Assembly: GCF_024721155.1 (NCBI RefSeq)
Contig: NZ_JAHVAP010000009.1
Coordinates: forward strand, 124,001-188,000
Source of the DNA: Mucilaginibacter phenanthrenivorans
GTDB lineage: Bacteria; Bacteroidota; Bacteroidia; Sphingobacteriales; Sphingobacteriaceae
Length of the DNA: 64,000 nucleotides
Reading direction: 5' to 3'
Part shown: piece by piece, positions 17,395-25,506 of the stretch
Position numbering within the stretch: position 1 is the stretch's first letter
How the letters are laid out: each line of letters opens with the position of its first letter
Program-made: the position numbers and the translations under genes
The notes under the pieces: generated by a model
What the model was told of the DNA's origin: nothing
Database searches by the model: none
The model's input: only the letters and a program-made list of their open reading frames with translations

Positions 17395-17402
17395 TAAATT
17401 TG
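17395..17402 (+). promoter_or_regulatory. Bacteroidetes -7 promoter element before gene at 17424
   Basis: TAAATTTG matches the consensus TAnnTTTG exactly and lies 22 nt before the start codon. A TTG about 20 bp upstream may be the -33 element. Confidence 0.5.
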
Positions 17403-17423
17403 CAGACACAAAAGGAATGAACA

Positions 17424-17807
17424 ATGGCGTACCGGGTTTTAACAGCGCATAACAGGATGGAGATCGAGGATACGGATTCGGGCCTGCGGGTGGTGGTGAA
17501 CGAAAAAGGAAAGACCCGCTTACCTGAAAATAGCGCCTATTGCCTGGCAACGCTGTACCGGATCAAGGGCGGATTTATCCCGGATAAGATATTTGTATTC
17601 CGGGCTCTGAACGGGATCGACCTCGCAACACTGAAAAAGGGAGTCGACTTCTTTTTCACCACCCTGCTGGAAACCGAATTATATATAAAGGAAGTGCCTG
17701 CCGATTCTGCGCTGTTCAGCCAGGAGTCCGCGCGCTGGTATGGCGATCATAAAGAGGAGAAAAAAAATGGAGCAGTTAGCATTGTTTGCGCCGGCGGGGC
17801 AAAGTAA
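17424..17807 (+). CDS. Hypothetical protein overlapping the AlkB-like gene
   Basis: 127 aa, no signal peptide. No family recognised; LENSAYCLATLYRIKGG-like central segments and a predicted alpha/beta pattern only. Its 3' end overlaps the AlkB-like gene by 41 nt in another frame, so the two are co-transcribed and translationally linked. A perfect -7 box lies just upstream. The tight link suggests a role with the dioxygenase in nucleic-acid repair, but that is only by association. Confidence 0.6.
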   Translation: MAYRVLTAHNRMEIEDTDSGLRVVVNEKGKTRLPENSAYCLATLYRIKGGFIPDKIFVFRALNGIDLATLKKGVDFFFTTLLETELYIKEVPADSALFSQESARWYGDHKEEKKNGAVSIVCAGGAK

Positions 17808-18354
17808 GGGCTTGCCAATACATTTATTGGATTATCATTCCAATTTCCTGGACAAGGAGATGAGCAACGGGTTACTGGAAAAATTCATCAGGGAAACACC
17901 CTGGAGGCAAACCACGCAAAAGCTATGGGACAAGGAATATTTGACCCCGCGCCTCACCTGCTGGTACGGGGATACCGGCAGAATTGCAGGCACGCTGCCA
18001 TGGACAACGGAGCTGCAGGCCATCCGTGAAAGGGTGGAACCGCTTGCAGGCGTAACTTTTAACACCGTATTACTCAATTATTACCGCAACGGCAATGATT
18101 CAGTTGCCTGGCACAGCGACAAGGAAAGCATTATGGGCAGCCAGCCGGTCATCGCTTCGGTCAGCTTCGGGCAAGTGCGCAGCTTTGATATCCGTCGTAA
18201 AGCAGATCATGGGGAAAGGTATTCCGTGCGCCTGGAGCACGGATCCTTCTTATTAATGAAAAGCGGATTGCAGGAACATTGGGAGCACCGCATCGCCAAG
18301 TCCGTTAAACCGATGAAAGCAAGGGTTAACCTCACCTTTCGTTTGGTGATCTGA
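17767..18354 (+). CDS. AlkB-like 2-oxoglutarate/Fe(II)-dependent dioxygenase
   Basis: 195 aa. The double-stranded beta-helix core has the iron ligands H-x-D in WHSDKES and His in EHWEHRI, plus Arg in KARVNLTFR for 2-oxoglutarate. The VLLNYYRNGNDSVAWHSD segment is typical of the ALKBH2/3-like bacterial AlkB homologs. Removes alkyl groups from damaged DNA or RNA bases by oxidation. The start at 17767 is preferred over the in-frame 17740 because GAGGAG sits 6-8 nt upstream. It overlaps the preceding gene, with which it forms an operon. Confidence 0.9.
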   Translation: MEQLALFAPAGQSKGLPIHLLDYHSNFLDKEMSNGLLEKFIRETPWRQTTQKLWDKEYLTPRLTCWYGDTGRIAGTLPWTTELQAIRERVEPLAGVTFNTVLLNYYRNGNDSVAWHSDKESIMGSQPVIASVSFGQVRSFDIRRKADHGERYSVRLEHGSFLLMKSGLQEHWEHRIAKSVKPMKARVNLTFRLVI

Positions 18355-18407
18355 TATTTTACCAACAGTATTTAATTTTTAAAACACAACCCAATTATAT
18401 TCGCAGC

Positions 18408-19502
18408 ATGAAGAAACTGTTTAACCTTTGCCTTATCGGCACTTCAATCGCATTGATCTCCTGGGGCTTTAAGGGGCACCGTGCGGTGGCGACCATCGCA
18501 CAAAAGCATTTAACGAGCAATACGGCCTACGTGGTTTCGGCCTACCTGAAGGGCGAAAGCATGGCTGAAGTAGCCACCTGGGCTGACGAAAATAAAAGCA
18601 GTACAACTGCACCCTGGCATTTTCTGAACCTACCCTTGGGATTGACCCACGAGCAGTTCGTGAAATTTGTGAGTGAAAGCGACAATAACGTTTATACGGC
18701 AATTCTTAAAACTGAAGCCAGCCTGAAGGATAAGAGCCTGGCTCCCGACCAAAAGAACGAGGCCCTGAAATATCTGATCCATTTGGTCGGTGACGCGCAC
18801 CAGCCGATGCACATCAGCCGGAAGGAAGACAAAGGCGGTAATACGATTCAGGTGCGTTTTGATAATAAAGGCACAAACCTGCACAGTCTTTGGGATAGTA
18901 AGCTGATCGACCATGAAGGGTTAACCGAAGCGGAAATGGTCAGGACCTATGATGTGGCGACTGCCGCGGAGATCCGGCAATGGCAAGCCGACAGCCCGAT
19001 GGAATGGATCTGGGAAAGCTACCAGGTCAGCAGTGAACTTTATGCGCAGGTAAAAACCGGGCAGGACATCGATGACGCTTATTATCAAAAGTATATCCCG
19101 GTAATCCGCAAACGCATCAACCAGGCAGGCATCCGTTTAGCGGGTGAACTGAACAGGTTGCTCAATAAAGAACAGGTTACTAACATCAGTCAGACCTTGA
19201 TCCATCCGGCGGCGAACGCCCAAACTGTGATTGTGGTCAAGTTGGAAGATATTAAAGCCGCGATTGGAAAAACTGTCAGTGTCCAGGGAAAGGTGTACAG
19301 CAGCAAAGATATTGGCAGCATGATACTCGTGAATCTTGGTGCAGCCTATCCCAATCAGCTATTGACCATAGCCTTAAAGGGCAAAGCGAAGGATATGGGG
19401 AACCAGTTAGCCGATAAAACCGTCATAGTTGAGGGTGACGTGATCGATTACAAAGGCAAACCAGAGATCATCGTGACCGACCCGTCAAAGATCAAATTCT
19501 AA
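18408..19502 (+). CDS. Secreted S1/P1-type zinc nuclease with C-terminal OB-like domain
   Basis: 364 aa. A signal peptide (MKKLFNLCLIGTSIALISW) is followed directly by WGFKGHRAVATIA, whose Trp and His begin the trinuclear zinc site of S1/P1 nucleases. HLVGDAHQPMHI, NLHSLWDS and related His/Asp motifs supply the other ligands. The enzyme degrades single-stranded DNA/RNA outside the cytoplasm. About 95 C-terminal residues beyond the nuclease (VVKLEDIKAAIGKTVSVQGK to the end) resemble an OB-fold nucleic-acid-binding domain, an uncommon addition. A 4-nt gap separates it from the next small gene. Confidence 0.88.
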   Translation: MKKLFNLCLIGTSIALISWGFKGHRAVATIAQKHLTSNTAYVVSAYLKGESMAEVATWADENKSSTTAPWHFLNLPLGLTHEQFVKFVSESDNNVYTAILKTEASLKDKSLAPDQKNEALKYLIHLVGDAHQPMHISRKEDKGGNTIQVRFDNKGTNLHSLWDSKLIDHEGLTEAEMVRTYDVATAAEIRQWQADSPMEWIWESYQVSSELYAQVKTGQDIDDAYYQKYIPVIRKRINQAGIRLAGELNRLLNKEQVTNISQTLIHPAANAQTVIVVKLEDIKAAIGKTVSVQGKVYSSKDIGSMILVNLGAAYPNQLLTIALKGKAKDMGNQLADKTVIVEGDVIDYKGKPEIIVTDPSKIKF

Positions 19503-19506
19503 AACT

Positions 19507-19755
19507 ATGAGTGAACCGTTTATTGTACCGGTAGTCTACCAGGGAACGGAACATGAATTTAAAGCGCGTTTTGAACGGTGGGCTTATACCCACCGTATTG
19601 CCGTGCTGATCGGTGAAACGACCTTTATTTTTGAACCGGATGAGGAAGGCGGCTACCGGGCCATGAATGACGCCGGGCAATCCGCCGGCGCAACCAACGT
19701 CAATGTTGACCTGCTCCGGGCGGTCGCCGAAAAACTGGCAAAGCTAAGTTCCTGA
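19507..19755 (+). CDS. Small hypothetical protein downstream of S1/P1 nuclease
   Basis: 82 aa, mixed alpha/beta, acidic middle (FEPDEEGG). No signal peptide, so unlike the nuclease it stays in the cytoplasm. Starts 4 nt after the nuclease stop and is probably in the same operon. It resembles small conserved hypotheticals of Mucilaginibacter that I cannot name. Confidence 0.6.
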   Translation: MSEPFIVPVVYQGTEHEFKARFERWAYTHRIAVLIGETTFIFEPDEEGGYRAMNDAGQSAGATNVNVDLLRAVAEKLAKLSS

Positions 19756-19794
19756 AAGGCCGGCCATTGGAGCAAGCAGATCACTTTTGTTGCT

Positions 19795-20277
19795 TTAATC
19801 CGTTTTTTTTACCAGTACCAGTTGCCCGTTGTGTGAGCTTAAATGGTTCGTCCGGCTCAGCAACAGGTTCAGCTTGTTTCTTTCGGGCTGCAACGCGAAA
19901 TCTTCCGCGCTCACGTAGGCGTGTTTGGAAAGCCAGTCGGCAACCGGCATCTCGTTGAATTTTTGATTCAGGAATTCATTCAGCTTATGCCAGTTCTCTT
20001 TGATCCATGCCGTTTCCGGGTATTTCGCATCTGGTTGCTGCGCATCAAGGAAAAGCGGATCCAGGTCTGCATAGGACCGTTCACCAAATTCCATCCCTTC
20101 CACCAGTTTATCATGGACCACCAGTAAGTGGCCTATTACATATACAACCTTGTTCCGGCCGGGCGCGACTTCCTTATCCATTGCCCATTCACTTAACGAA
20201 TCGATTAATTTGGAGGCCTGCGCAACCCGTTGTTCCCAGGTTTTCACGCACTGGTCGATGATCATTTTTTCATTCAT
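19795..20277 (-). CDS. DinB-like four-helix metalloprotein
   Basis: 160 aa from the ATG at 20277; an in-frame ATG at 20289 directly abuts the upstream stop and is an alternative. Helical bundle with metal-ligand histidines in VIGHLLVVHDKL (about residue 50) and NHLSSHNGQL (about 150), the DinB/YfiT pattern. Members act as thiol transferases or have unknown enzymatic roles. Second gene of a two-gene minus-strand operon with DUF2461. Confidence 0.8.
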   Translation of the reverse strand: MNEKMIIDQCVKTWEQRVAQASKLIDSLSEWAMDKEVAPGRNKVVYVIGHLLVVHDKLVEGMEFGERSYADLDPLFLDAQQPDAKYPETAWIKENWHKLNEFLNQKFNEMPVADWLSKHAYVSAEDFALQPERNKLNLLLSRTNHLSSHNGQLVLVKKTD

Positions 20278-20289
20278 ATCTTTTATCAT

Positions 20290-20979
20290 TTAAATAGGCA
20301 AACCATTGGTATCCGATGACAGGACATCACTCATATAGTCCAGGAAAGGCCGCATGTCTTTAAAGGCCTGGTTAGCCAGCGCTAAAAAGCTGCCGCCTAA
20401 TACTTCCTGATCTGAAAACTGCCGCCTGACGAGAAACTGCTTATAGCGTAAAAGATCAATGGACTCATGGGTGCCGTCAAAACCTTTGGGGCTGGTTTTT
20501 AATTGTTCACCTCGTAAGCCGCCAAAATTCTTTACAAAGACCGGATCTGTGAGGATCTTACGAAGCGGGGCCGGATCAAAAGCGATATCTTCCCGGATCA
20601 GTTTCAGGTCGGGAGCCGCCGGTGCCCAAAAGCCGCAGATGAGGGATGTTTTACCGCCAGGTTCCAGGTGATAATAATACCCGCCACGCCGTTGCTTCCC
20701 GGCGCGTTTAAAGCGGCCGCCCCAATAGGTGCTGTAAGGTGTTTTGTCTTTGGAAAATCGCACATCGCGATATATCCGGTAAAGGCTTTTTGCGCCGCTC
20801 CCGGTTTCAATGACGTCATGTTTGTTCATCTCCTTCAGCAGCTCACCGGCAAATGCGGCGACCACAGCAGCTTCCTGGTGATAAATTGATTTATTTTCAG
20901 TAAACCAATTGCGGTCGTTATTTTTCTTAAGCTGTTCCAGGAAACTAAAAACGGAAGGCTGGAGATTTACGGATGCCAT
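20290..20979 (-). CDS. DUF2461 family protein
   Basis: 229 aa, the usual length for DUF2461 (TIGR02453). Typical motifs: FLEQLKKNNDRNWFTENK at the N-terminus, YRIYRDVRFSKDKTPY in the middle, and GGYYYHLEPGG. No catalytic function is established for the family. Directly adjoins the DinB-like gene (stop and start touch), so they form an operon. Confidence 0.88.
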   Translation of the reverse strand: MASVNLQPSVFSFLEQLKKNNDRNWFTENKSIYHQEAAVVAAFAGELLKEMNKHDVIETGSGAKSLYRIYRDVRFSKDKTPYSTYWGGRFKRAGKQRRGGYYYHLEPGGKTSLICGFWAPAAPDLKLIREDIAFDPAPLRKILTDPVFVKNFGGLRGEQLKTSPKGFDGTHESIDLLRYKQFLVRRQFSDQEVLGGSFLALANQAFKDMRPFLDYMSDVLSSDTNGLPI

Positions 20980-21109
20980 TGTCCAAAGCTAACAGGTGTC
21001 CGTTAAACTGCGGCGTCTAAGGAAAATCATTACACAGTTATTACTTAACAAAACTATATCCGGGATATAGCTAATGGGAAAATGATTATTTTGCAAAAAA
21101 GTTCATGCC

Positions 21110-21355
21110 ATGGAAAATAACAAGAATGACAATTCTGTGCTCGCGCATATTACAAAGCTCACCGAAAAAGAGGAACACCTGTATGGTAAGACTGACCTGA
21201 CTGATAAAGATATTAAGGAACTACATCATGTTAAATCCGAACTGGACCAGTACTGGGACCTGTTAAGGCAGCGACGCGCATTGCGGGATGCCGGTGAAAA
21301 CCCCGGAGGGGCAGAAATGCGGCCTACTGACCAGATCGAAAATTATGAGCAGTAG
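21110..21355 (+). CDS. DUF2630 family protein
   Basis: 81 aa. VLAHITKLTEKEEHLYG, then ELDQYWDLLRQRRALRDAG and NPGGAEMRP match the small DUF2630 family. Charged, helical, probably cytoplasmic; no function is known. Monocistronic by layout: the flanking genes are on the minus strand. The 200 bp after it hold no clear gene. Confidence 0.82.
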   Translation: MENNKNDNSVLAHITKLTEKEEHLYGKTDLTDKDIKELHHVKSELDQYWDLLRQRRALRDAGENPGGAEMRPTDQIENYEQ

Positions 21356-21558
21356 ATAAGCCGCCTAAATGATCTTATAAAATCCCGCATTAAACCCGTT
21401 GGATTTGCCGGATCTATCCTTTTTACCGGCCGGATAAAAACATCCACCGGGCTACTGCAACTGGCTGCCCAATTTGAATCACATCCTGTTCAAGTACGTC
21501 AAAGGATCGGATATAGCGTTAGCGGGATTTTTCACGGTGGGCTTTGAAAACCTGTACC

Positions 21559-21924
21559 TTATAGCGGCCTGCGCGGTCGTTTCGGTTTCGGTGTTTCGGT
21601 GCGGTTATCCCTTTGGGGCGTGTCCTGGCTTTGCCGGAATGGTTTTTTGAAACTTTTTGCAGGAACCTGCTGAGGAACGGGCTTCTCCTCAGCAAACCGG
21701 ACATTGATCGTCCGGTCGCCGATGTTTAAGCCATCTAAAGCCCGGATCGCTCTTTCGGCTCCGGCATCATCTGTCATCGTGATAAAGGCATATCCTTTAG
21801 GTTCGCGGGTAAGCTGGTCAGTAACGATGGTCACCGTGTTCACCGTGCCATGCAAACTAAACAGTTCGACCAGTTCTATTTCCTGCATACTTTTCGGAAA
21901 GCCTACGATAAACAATTTTGCCAT
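21559..21924 (-). CDS. RNA-binding protein with one RRM domain
   Basis: 121 aa. RNP2 motif LFIVGFP at residues 4-10 and RNP1 motif KGYAFITM near residue 43, the classic RRM fold. It is followed by a 40-residue basic, proline-rich tail (KPKRPRRPL at the end). Bacterial RRM proteins of this type bind single-stranded RNA and are often cold-induced. The upstream region carries two GC-rich hairpins, which may belong to its leader or to the end of the preceding gene. Confidence 0.9.
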   Translation of the reverse strand: MAKLFIVGFPKSMQEIELVELFSLHGTVNTVTIVTDQLTREPKGYAFITMTDDAGAERAIRALDGLNIGDRTINVRFAEEKPVPQQVPAKSFKKPFRQSQDTPQRDNRTETPKPKRPRRPL

Positions 21925-22020
21925 GGTGCCGTAAATATACGGCTCATCTACAGTCTTTAATTAAATATTTGATTTTGAAGGCCGCCGGCAAAAGAAATGC
22001 AGCCGTTTAATTCATGGAGC

Positions 22021-22092
22021 GCCCCGTGTTTTCACCAGGATCATGAACCATGCGAAAACACGGGGCGAAACGGGGCGGGCGAATGCCCGCCC
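22021..22092. repeat. Pair of GC-rich hairpins between the macro-domain and RRM genes
   Basis: Hairpin 1: GCCCCGTGTTTTC (22021-22033) and its perfect complement at 22054-22066, loop 20 nt. Hairpin 2: GGGCGGGC (22073-22080) and GCCCGCCC (22085-22092), loop GAAT. On the minus strand they follow the macro-domain gene and precede the RRM start, so they may terminate the former or fold in the 5' leader of the latter. A palindromic repeat element is the alternative. Confidence 0.6.
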
Positions 22093-22127
22093 GCCGGAAG
22101 ATTTTTGCCTACCGTTAACTGTTGGGA

Positions 22128-22580
22128 TCAAGCAGGTTCGTAAACAATGATCTCTATGGTCAGTTCAGATAAAATCCCGGTGAGCATAGGTTTGATCACT
22201 TGCCAGTCCAGCCCGCCATTTCCGCAGCCTAAAGCGGGTAAAGCTATACTGTTGAGCTTACTTTGTTTCAGGTAAGAAAGCAGTTCGATTAATCCCGAAG
22301 CGATATATTCATTTTTTGCCGGGTTTCTCCAATCCCGCTTGGTGGGAAAGTTGATAATCGTTTTTTCACCTGTCAGCAGGCTGCTATCTTTAACTACGAG
22401 CAATTTTCCTGTGACCAGTTCGCCTTTTTTACAAGCCTCTCTATATTTTTTATAATTAAAGGGGAATGCATGTTTGAATTGCAGGGCGATTCCTTTCCCC
22501 ATTACCCCAACAGTATTGACCGTATTAACCAATGCTTCAGCGCCCGATTCCAGTAAATTGCCTTTTGTAAAACGTATCAT
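22128..22580 (-). CDS. Macro-domain (ADP-ribose) protein, DarG-like
   Basis: 150 aa. ALVNTVNTVGVMGKGIALQF near the N-terminus, NFPTKRDWRNPAK and LPALGCGNGGLDW form the ADP-ribose pocket of macro domains of the DarG type, which remove ADP-ribose from DNA bases and neutralise the DarT toxin. The chain is the isolated macro domain only (full DarG is longer), and no DarT is adjacent. Starts 5 nt after the 64-aa gene upstream, so it is co-transcribed with it and probably with the PRTRC block. Its target here is unknown. Confidence 0.88.
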   Translation of the reverse strand: MIRFTKGNLLESGAEALVNTVNTVGVMGKGIALQFKHAFPFNYKKYREACKKGELVTGKLLVVKDSSLLTGEKTIINFPTKRDWRNPAKNEYIASGLIELLSYLKQSKLNSIALPALGCGNGGLDWQVIKPMLTGILSELTIEIIVYEPA

Positions 22581-22584
22581 TGCC

Positions 22585-22779
22585 CTAACTCCCGCTTTTT
22601 ATTTCTGTCTCCAATAATAACAGTTTTTGATAAATATCTTCCCAATATTTACATAAATACAAATCGTATTCAGAGGGCTTACTTACCCGGTAGTGGCGAT
22701 AATCATCCGCTTGCAAAATGGCTATCAGCAAATCAGTTACTATAATTTCTTTGCCATCCAAATCTGTAATTTTCATCAC
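22585..22779 (-). CDS. Small conserved protein of conjugative elements
   Basis: 64 aa (second Met at 22776 possible). KITDLDGKEIIVTDLLIAI at the start and YLCKYWEDIYQKLLLLE at the end. I recall similar ~60-residue proteins in Bacteroidetes integrative elements, sometimes misnamed 3-isopropylmalate dehydratase; no such enzyme domain fits in this length. Lies 20 bp after the ThiF-family gene and 4 bp before the macro-domain gene. Confidence 0.65.
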   Translation of the reverse strand: MMKITDLDGKEIIVTDLLIAILQADDYRHYRVSKPSEYDLYLCKYWEDIYQKLLLLETEIKSGS

Positions 22780-22799
22780 TTGGTTCTTTTGATATGAAA

Positions 22800-23624
22800 T
22801 CAGGCCACTTTCAGTGGCTGTGTTTTAAACTCCTTTAAGTTCAGGAAAAAGCCCCTGTTGAACAGTATGCCCTCCCGGAATACCTGCCATAAGAGGGAAG
22901 CGCCTAAATTGGCTAATGCAGAATTAATAAATAAATCCTGTTTGGTCAGGGCTTCGGCTAAAGAACAGCTTGGTGTATTGTCGGTACTTTCCGAGGTTTC
23001 CAATAATTCCCTGAATTCCGAAGTAACCACTGGCAGGGTTTCCACGACCCTGAACTTTTTGCTTTCGGGTTGCTTGATGTCTGTCAGCGTTGACAGGATA
23101 ACCTGTCCCGTATCCCTGCTGTTCCCGAAATCCATCCAGTAGAGCGGACGGTTACGCATATAGCTAATCCGCTCATCGAAATTGAGCAGTAATTCCGCAA
23201 TCTCGAAACGTGCAGATACGGTATCAACACAGGATATGGTAAACTCCGCCATCCTTAATTCGGGAGAGGCAGCAATCGTTTCCTTATTGTACTTATCGGT
23301 GATGGCTTTCCAATTCGTTCCGAAAAACAGGTTAATCCGGTTGACCAGTGCCACCGCCTTGTACATACCCAATTCAGCAGTAGAGAACAGTTGCCTGCCG
23401 AGGTTCGCAACTTCAACCTTATCATCATCAAATACCCGCACCATTAAACCGGGATGATGCATTGCGATCAATGCGTGGTTCATTCTGCCTAAAGCGGTAA
23501 GAAACTGACTTCCTGTTCCCCCTGCGCCAATTAAATTAATCAGTATCGGGTTATAGGGGTTGAGCAATGTTTTTTCTACGATATGCACGCTCGGCCTGAC
23601 GGCATTTAATTTTTTCGTTTTCAT
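22800..23624 (-). CDS. PRTRC system ThiF family protein
   Basis: 274 aa. LINLIGAGGTGSQFLTALGR is the nucleotide-binding glycine motif of the ThiF/E1-like adenylyltransferase fold; VRVFDDDKVEVANLGRQLF is the following conserved segment. In PRTRC cassettes (ParB-related, ThiF-related) this is a fixed member, with unknown substrate. Its start overlaps the stop of PRTRC protein B by 4 nt. Probably acts in element maintenance; function is known only by association. Confidence 0.9.
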   Translation of the reverse strand: MKTKKLNAVRPSVHIVEKTLLNPYNPILINLIGAGGTGSQFLTALGRMNHALIAMHHPGLMVRVFDDDKVEVANLGRQLFSTAELGMYKAVALVNRINLFFGTNWKAITDKYNKETIAASPELRMAEFTISCVDTVSARFEIAELLLNFDERISYMRNRPLYWMDFGNSRDTGQVILSTLTDIKQPESKKFRVVETLPVVTSEFRELLETSESTDNTPSCSLAEALTKQDLFINSALANLGASLLWQVFREGILFNRGFFLNLKEFKTQPLKVA

Positions 23625-24367
23625 GTTATTAAGCTTTGTAATGTGTCATTGGTGGATTTCAACAGGTGAGTTGGAAAGGCATTTTCCGTTTTAACCTGTG
23701 TTTGCCATAACTGGACGATATTTTCGGTTACCGGGTTAAAGTCATCCATCAGGTGGCTGAAATAGCTGTTCCAATAGTAATTTTCCCATTGTGCCATGAA
23801 ATCTTCCAAACGGGCGGACTCGCTGATATTGATCCTAACCGTTCCCATACAAACCCTGCCTGTACGGTAAATATTAAAGAATGGCGCATGGAACAATTTG
23901 GTGTTGCCTGTTGGTTTTTTACCGCCTTTCAGGGCAAATACTGCTAATTCTTCCCGGCCTGCTTTCCAAACCATTGCCGGGACTTTTCCCCTCCCTGATT
24001 TAATTCCCAAAGCGGATGCGAAATATAAAGGCACTTCCTGCGGTGGGGTAAACCAAACTGCATACCCGCCATTTTGGGGATTAACATACAGCACCTGATT
24101 AGGTATGATGCCCCTGCTTCGCAGGAAGCCCGTTTTCATTTCCTCGGCGGCTTGAAACAACCCGCTCAATTGCAGGGTTTCCTTAAAGGTAAGCGGGTGG
24201 GCATTTATCGGCTTTCCGAATTTGCCAATATCATAGCTTTCCACGTAAATATTGCTTTCTCCCCCGCCATCTTCAACAGTTGTTTGTTTCTGACAAATCA
24301 GCAGGGCTTTAACCGGCTGATAGGAATTACAAAAGTTATTCGTTAAGTTCTTCATAATCGTAATCAT
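23621..24367 (-). CDS. PRTRC system protein B
   Basis: 248 aa (an in-frame ATG at 24355 is an alternative start). The conserved core VWFTPPQEVPLYF and KLFHAPFFNIYRTGRVCMGT fit PRTRC protein B as I remember it. No signal peptide or enzyme motif. Overlaps the genes on both sides by a few nucleotides, so it is in one operon with ThiF, protein C and protein E. Confidence 0.82.
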   Translation of the reverse strand: MITIMKNLTNNFCNSYQPVKALLICQKQTTVEDGGGESNIYVESYDIGKFGKPINAHPLTFKETLQLSGLFQAAEEMKTGFLRSRGIIPNQVLYVNPQNGGYAVWFTPPQEVPLYFASALGIKSGRGKVPAMVWKAGREELAVFALKGGKKPTGNTKLFHAPFFNIYRTGRVCMGTVRINISESARLEDFMAQWENYYWNSYFSHLMDDFNPVTENIVQLWQTQVKTENAFPTHLLKSTNDTLQSLIT

Positions 24368-25340
24368 TTAAAATTTCAGATAGTCGGTCTATCAGTGATA
24401 AAATCCTCGGTTCAAAATCGAAAACATGGCAGGGCTTTTCCTGCGGGCGGTCAAACCATTGCATCGTTACGGGTTCTTCCTGGTAACCCATTTCCTGAAA
24501 TTCATCGTTTATCATCCTGAACAGCATTTTTGCAAGCCTGTCTTCCCCGCTCCAGTAAAAGGAAATATACTGCTCCCAGTAAATGGTATTGTTATCCTCC
24601 GGCTCATCCTCGTAGTACATGCTTTCCCTTAATGCCCGTTTAGGGTAGTCCTTAATCAATTTTATAAACTCCGTAACCAACTCCGTCAGGTATTTATCAG
24701 CGCCCTGCTTATTTTGGTATTTAAGGCAAAGCCGTTCCAAATCCTTTAATTGGAATTGCTTTTGAATTTCAGGCTGTAGTATATTTCCTGCCTGCTCCAA
24801 TATTTTCAATTCGTTGACTTGCTGATTTCTGTAAATGACATCTTCTTCATCCTCGTCACCATCGACCTCTTCCAGCCAGTTTTTAATCGTGTCATAATTA
24901 CTGTCAACCGTTCCCGGTTCATTAAAGAACGGCACTCCCGCAACCTGATAGAGGTAGGCGAAAAGTGCAATAAATAATTGATACCGGGGACGTTCCGCCT
25001 GTATGTCCCGCATTTTCCAAACCGGCCTCACCGGGATATAAAATAAGTGATTGCCTGTATCAAATGATTTCAGTGTGGTCATGCAACAGGCATGTTGTTT
25101 ATCCTGTCCGATTTTAACCTGTAAATCGAAGTTGCGTGTTTGCTGTTCAGTAACCTTATTATAAGCTTCCCTGATATTTTCGGGAAAGGACAGGCCGGAA
25201 ACATCCGGCTTTGTCCATCCGTAGAGTTTGCACAGGTTTTCGACGGAAATAAAAAACTCCTGTTCAGCCTTTTGCCAGTCATTAAAGGCTATACCCCAAA
25301 CGGGCTGAAAAGCATGGTTTAAAAAACCATTACGGTGCAT
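24336..25340 (-). CDS. PRTRC-cassette-associated hypothetical protein
   Basis: 334 aa from the ATG at 25340 (MHRNGFLNHAF...). The frame is open further to 25442, but that 34-residue extension runs through a different, more protein-like frame (25319-25495), so the later start is preferred. Helical, with an acidic stretch (EEVDGDEDEEDVIY) near residue 165 and Trp/Tyr-rich C-terminus. Always found between PRTRC proteins B and C in related elements as far as I recall; no function known. Confidence 0.72.
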   Translation of the reverse strand: MHRNGFLNHAFQPVWGIAFNDWQKAEQEFFISVENLCKLYGWTKPDVSGLSFPENIREAYNKVTEQQTRNFDLQVKIGQDKQHACCMTTLKSFDTGNHLFYIPVRPVWKMRDIQAERPRYQLFIALFAYLYQVAGVPFFNEPGTVDSNYDTIKNWLEEVDGDEDEEDVIYRNQQVNELKILEQAGNILQPEIQKQFQLKDLERLCLKYQNKQGADKYLTELVTEFIKLIKDYPKRALRESMYYEDEPEDNNTIYWEQYISFYWSGEDRLAKMLFRMINDEFQEMGYQEEPVTMQWFDRPQEKPCHVFDFEPRILSLIDRLSEILNDYDYEELNE

Positions 25341-25495
25341 TCCTGCGGTGCGCTCCTTAACGGGTTTTGCTGTACCTCTCTTGCGTCCGGCAAGCGGTCT
25401 AACCGCTCTGTGAACTGGCCGAATAGCTGATGTATTTTCCATTGTTTACTCTGTTCTATGACGGTTACTTTTCTTTTTTTTATTGGCCTTTCCAT
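25319..25495 (-). CDS. Small basic protein within the PRTRC operon
   Basis: 58 aa, below common ORF cut-offs. Starts at ATG 25495 with MERPIKKRKVTVIEQ, continues IHQLFGQFTERLDRLPDARE and ends 22 nt inside the next gene. Its codons occupy the region that would otherwise be the N-terminal extension of the 334-aa protein, and overlap-style packing is the rule in this operon. Small, basic, possibly a DNA-binding or regulatory peptide; no family recognised. Confidence 0.5.
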   Translation of the reverse strand: MERPIKKRKVTVIEQSKQWKIHQLFGQFTERLDRLPDAREVQQNPLRSAPQECTVMVF

Positions 25496-25506
25496 TGTGA
25501 ATAGTT

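Noticed and set aside
21390..21560. Protein-like + frame (LNHILFKYVKGSDIALAG) after the DUF2630 gene
   Set aside because: No start codon, an in-frame stop upstream, and the 3' part is a shadow of the RRM gene. Could be a gene remnant, but support is too thin to annotate.
22128..22779. Complete DarTG toxin-antitoxin pair
   Set aside because: The macro domain fits DarG, but the 64-aa neighbour is far too short and lacks any DarT motif.
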